Source of the DNA: Nitrospiraceae bacterium
GTDB lineage: Bacteria > Nitrospirota > Nitrospiria > Nitrospirales > UBA8639
Reading direction: 5' to 3'
DNA: 64,000 nucleotides
Assembly: GCA_020632595.1 (NCBI GenBank)
Contig: JACKFF010000010.1
Coordinates: 1-64,000 of the forward strand
Position numbers and translations under genes: made by a program. The notes below the pieces were generated by a model. It saw nothing but the letters and a program-made list of their open reading frames with translations, searched no databases and had not been told where the DNA came from. This document shows, piece by piece, positions 63,059-64,000 of the stretch. Position 1 is the first letter of the stretch. The number at the start of each line of letters is the position of its first letter.

Positions 63059-63496
63059 ATGTCAGCCTTTCCCGTGCGATTTATTATGCTGCTCATAGGG
63101 TGGGTCAGCCTTGCTCTCGGGATTTTGGGGATATTTTTTCCACTCCTGCCCACCATGCCATTTGTCCTGCTTGCCGCCTCATGCTTCTCCAAAAGTTCTC
63201 CGCGCCTTCATTCATGGCTGCTCCATCAACCCCTGTTGGGCCCGATGATACAGAATTGGCAGCATGAAGGCAGTATTAATCAGAACACGAAAGTCACGGC
63301 AACGGCCTTCATGATTGGACTTTTCGGGTGCTCCTTCCTGTTTTTTCCTTTTTCGGCTCTCCGCACAATTTTTCTTGTCTGCATCAGCACCGGATTTTTA
63401 CTCTTTATCTGGACTCGTCCCCTGCCGTCAGGCCATCTTAATCAATTCGGCAATCGCCCCACTGACACCGGCAAAAATCTGGTGGGGCCTGGCTGA
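63059..63496 (+). CDS. DUF454 (YbaN-type) inner-membrane protein
   Basis: 145 aa from the ATG at 63059 (a TTG at 63044 opens the frame but is unlikely). The family pattern is clear: RFIMLLIGWVSLALGILGIFFPLLPTMPFVLLAASCFSKSSPRLHSWL (read as GWVSLALGILGIFFPLLPT and CFSKSSPRLHSWL) and two further hydrophobic helices. Three to four membrane spans; unknown role. It overlaps the convergent elbB-like gene by 69 bp at its 3' end. Confidence 0.85.
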   Translation: MSAFPVRFIMLLIGWVSLALGILGIFFPLLPTMPFVLLAASCFSKSSPRLHSWLLHQPLLGPMIQNWQHEGSINQNTKVTATAFMIGLFGCSFLFFPFSALRTIFLVCISTGFLLFIWTRPLPSGHLNQFGNRPTDTGKNLVGPG

Positions 63497-64000
63497 TCCA
63501 TACATATAGGCGGGCGTGGTGATGACTTTATTGCTGTGATCCACGACATATCGTTCCACCGCGCAATTCTGATGTTTGGCGCCGGTTTTTTCTAATTCAG
63601 ATGCGGTTCCGGCGTCTTCTCCAATGGTCACATTGACGCCTTTTTTTCCCAAAGCCAAGGCCATGATAGCCGGAGCAATACAAATCGCGGCAATGGGCTT
63701 TTGACTGTCAGCAAATTCCTTCACGACCCTGGCCACTTGCGGATCAATTTGGCCACCACTCCCCTTTTCTGCAAAGTTACAAAGGTGCAACGCGGCTCCA
63801 AAACCTCCAGGAAAGGCCAGGGCATCGAAATCCTTGGCCTTGAGTTGTTCTAATGGCTGAATCTCACCACGAGCTATCCGGGCCGCCTCCTGTAAGACAT
63901 TTCGTTTCTGTCCGGTGGGCTTTTGAGTGAGGTGATTGGTTTCCTCAACATCTTTATTCGGGGCAAACACCTCATAGGCAGCTCCGTTTTGGCCAATAGC
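63428..64000 (-). CDS. ElbB-like glyoxalase/DJ-1-PfpI family protein (5' end beyond window)
   Basis: At least 190 residues of the ElbB family run off the right edge; the reading frame stays open to base 64000 (AIGQNGAAYEV before the first internal Met). Motifs match E. coli ElbB: ARITRGEI-like ARIARGEIQPL, DALAFPGGFGAALHLCNFA, IAAICIAPAIMALAL with the nucleophilic-type cysteine, TIGEDAGTASELEKTGA and ITTPAYM. The fold is that of DJ-1/PfpI; the role is unsettled. It overlaps the DUF454 gene by 69 bp. Confidence 0.88.
   Translation of the reverse strand, partial: AIGQNGAAYEVFAPNKDVEETNHLTQKPTGQKRNVLQEAARIARGEIQPLEQLKAKDFDALAFPGGFGAALHLCNFAEKGSGGQIDPQVARVVKEFADSQKPIAAICIAPAIMALALGKKGVNVTIGEDAGTASELEKTGAKHQNCAVERYVVDHSNKVITTPAYMYGSARPHQIFAGVSGAIAELIKMA

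Overview
This 64 kb window looks like a chromosomal segment of a Gram-negative Nitrospirota bacterium, most likely Nitrospira-like. That is an inference from gene content: a copper nitrite reductase with a dedicated sigma-54 activator, a P460-type cytochrome remnant, an OprB-type outer-membrane porin, a GlcD/GlcF-like fusion, an adenylyltransferase fused to DHH and CBS domains, and DUF4197, DUF3565 and DUF4112 proteins. No 16S or ribosomal marker is present, so the assignment rests on the proteins alone.

Layout. 0.2-4.2 kb: a small membrane protein and a large secreted PKD-repeat protein. 4.7-13.4 kb is an accessory, partly decayed stretch. It holds a frameshifted paralogue of the PKD protein C-terminus, a GCS2-family ligase/aspartoacylase-like pair, an IS remnant, a frameshifted P460-like cytochrome, an orphan ribbon-helix-helix antitoxin, and one intact plus two broken copies of the tryptophanase gene. 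13.7-28.2 kb is mostly housekeeping: ftsH, rmuC, small secreted or zinc-ribbon proteins, a MoaD-like protein, a FAD/Fe-S oxidase fusion, scpA-scpB, a pentapeptide-repeat protein, a peroxiredoxin and a charge-polarised Lys/Asp-rich protein. 28.4-38.6 kb: the adenylyltransferase fusion, an MFS transporter, a trypsin-like/FGE-fold fusion, a 28-residue lysine-rich peptide, a possible defence protein, a transglutaminase, a DUF188 protein and a porin. 38.9-51.9 kb: a repeat-built beta-propeller protein, DUF4112, YchJ, an HNH nuclease, a parvulin, a PEP mutase-nucleotidyltransferase fusion, a three-gene toxin-antitoxin-like module, a membrane peptidase, an SDR, a RoxA-like oxygenase and an acetyltransferase. 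52-64 kb: a broken toxin-antitoxin pair between two copies of a DUF1015 gene end, a DsrE-TlpA-CcdA thiol-redox operon, a NarX/NarL-type two-component pair, the sigma-54 activator/nirK divergon, and a partial elbB at the right edge.

Three structural signals stand out. First, a 120-195 bp non-autonomous element with terminal inverted repeats occurs three times (10.7, 44.7 and 56.5 kb); two copies keep perfect 5-bp target duplications, so it is a MITE. Second, at three separate loci (tnaA, DUF1015, MFS transporter) a degenerate copy of a gene's 3' end lies downstream of the intact gene in the same orientation, with small accessory genes in between. That is the geometry left by insertion at gene 3' ends, but no integrase is visible. 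Third, the nirK upstream region carries an exact -24/-12 sigma-54 promoter plus three AATATTTTG-type sites, directly opposite a PAS-PAS-AAA+-Fis activator.
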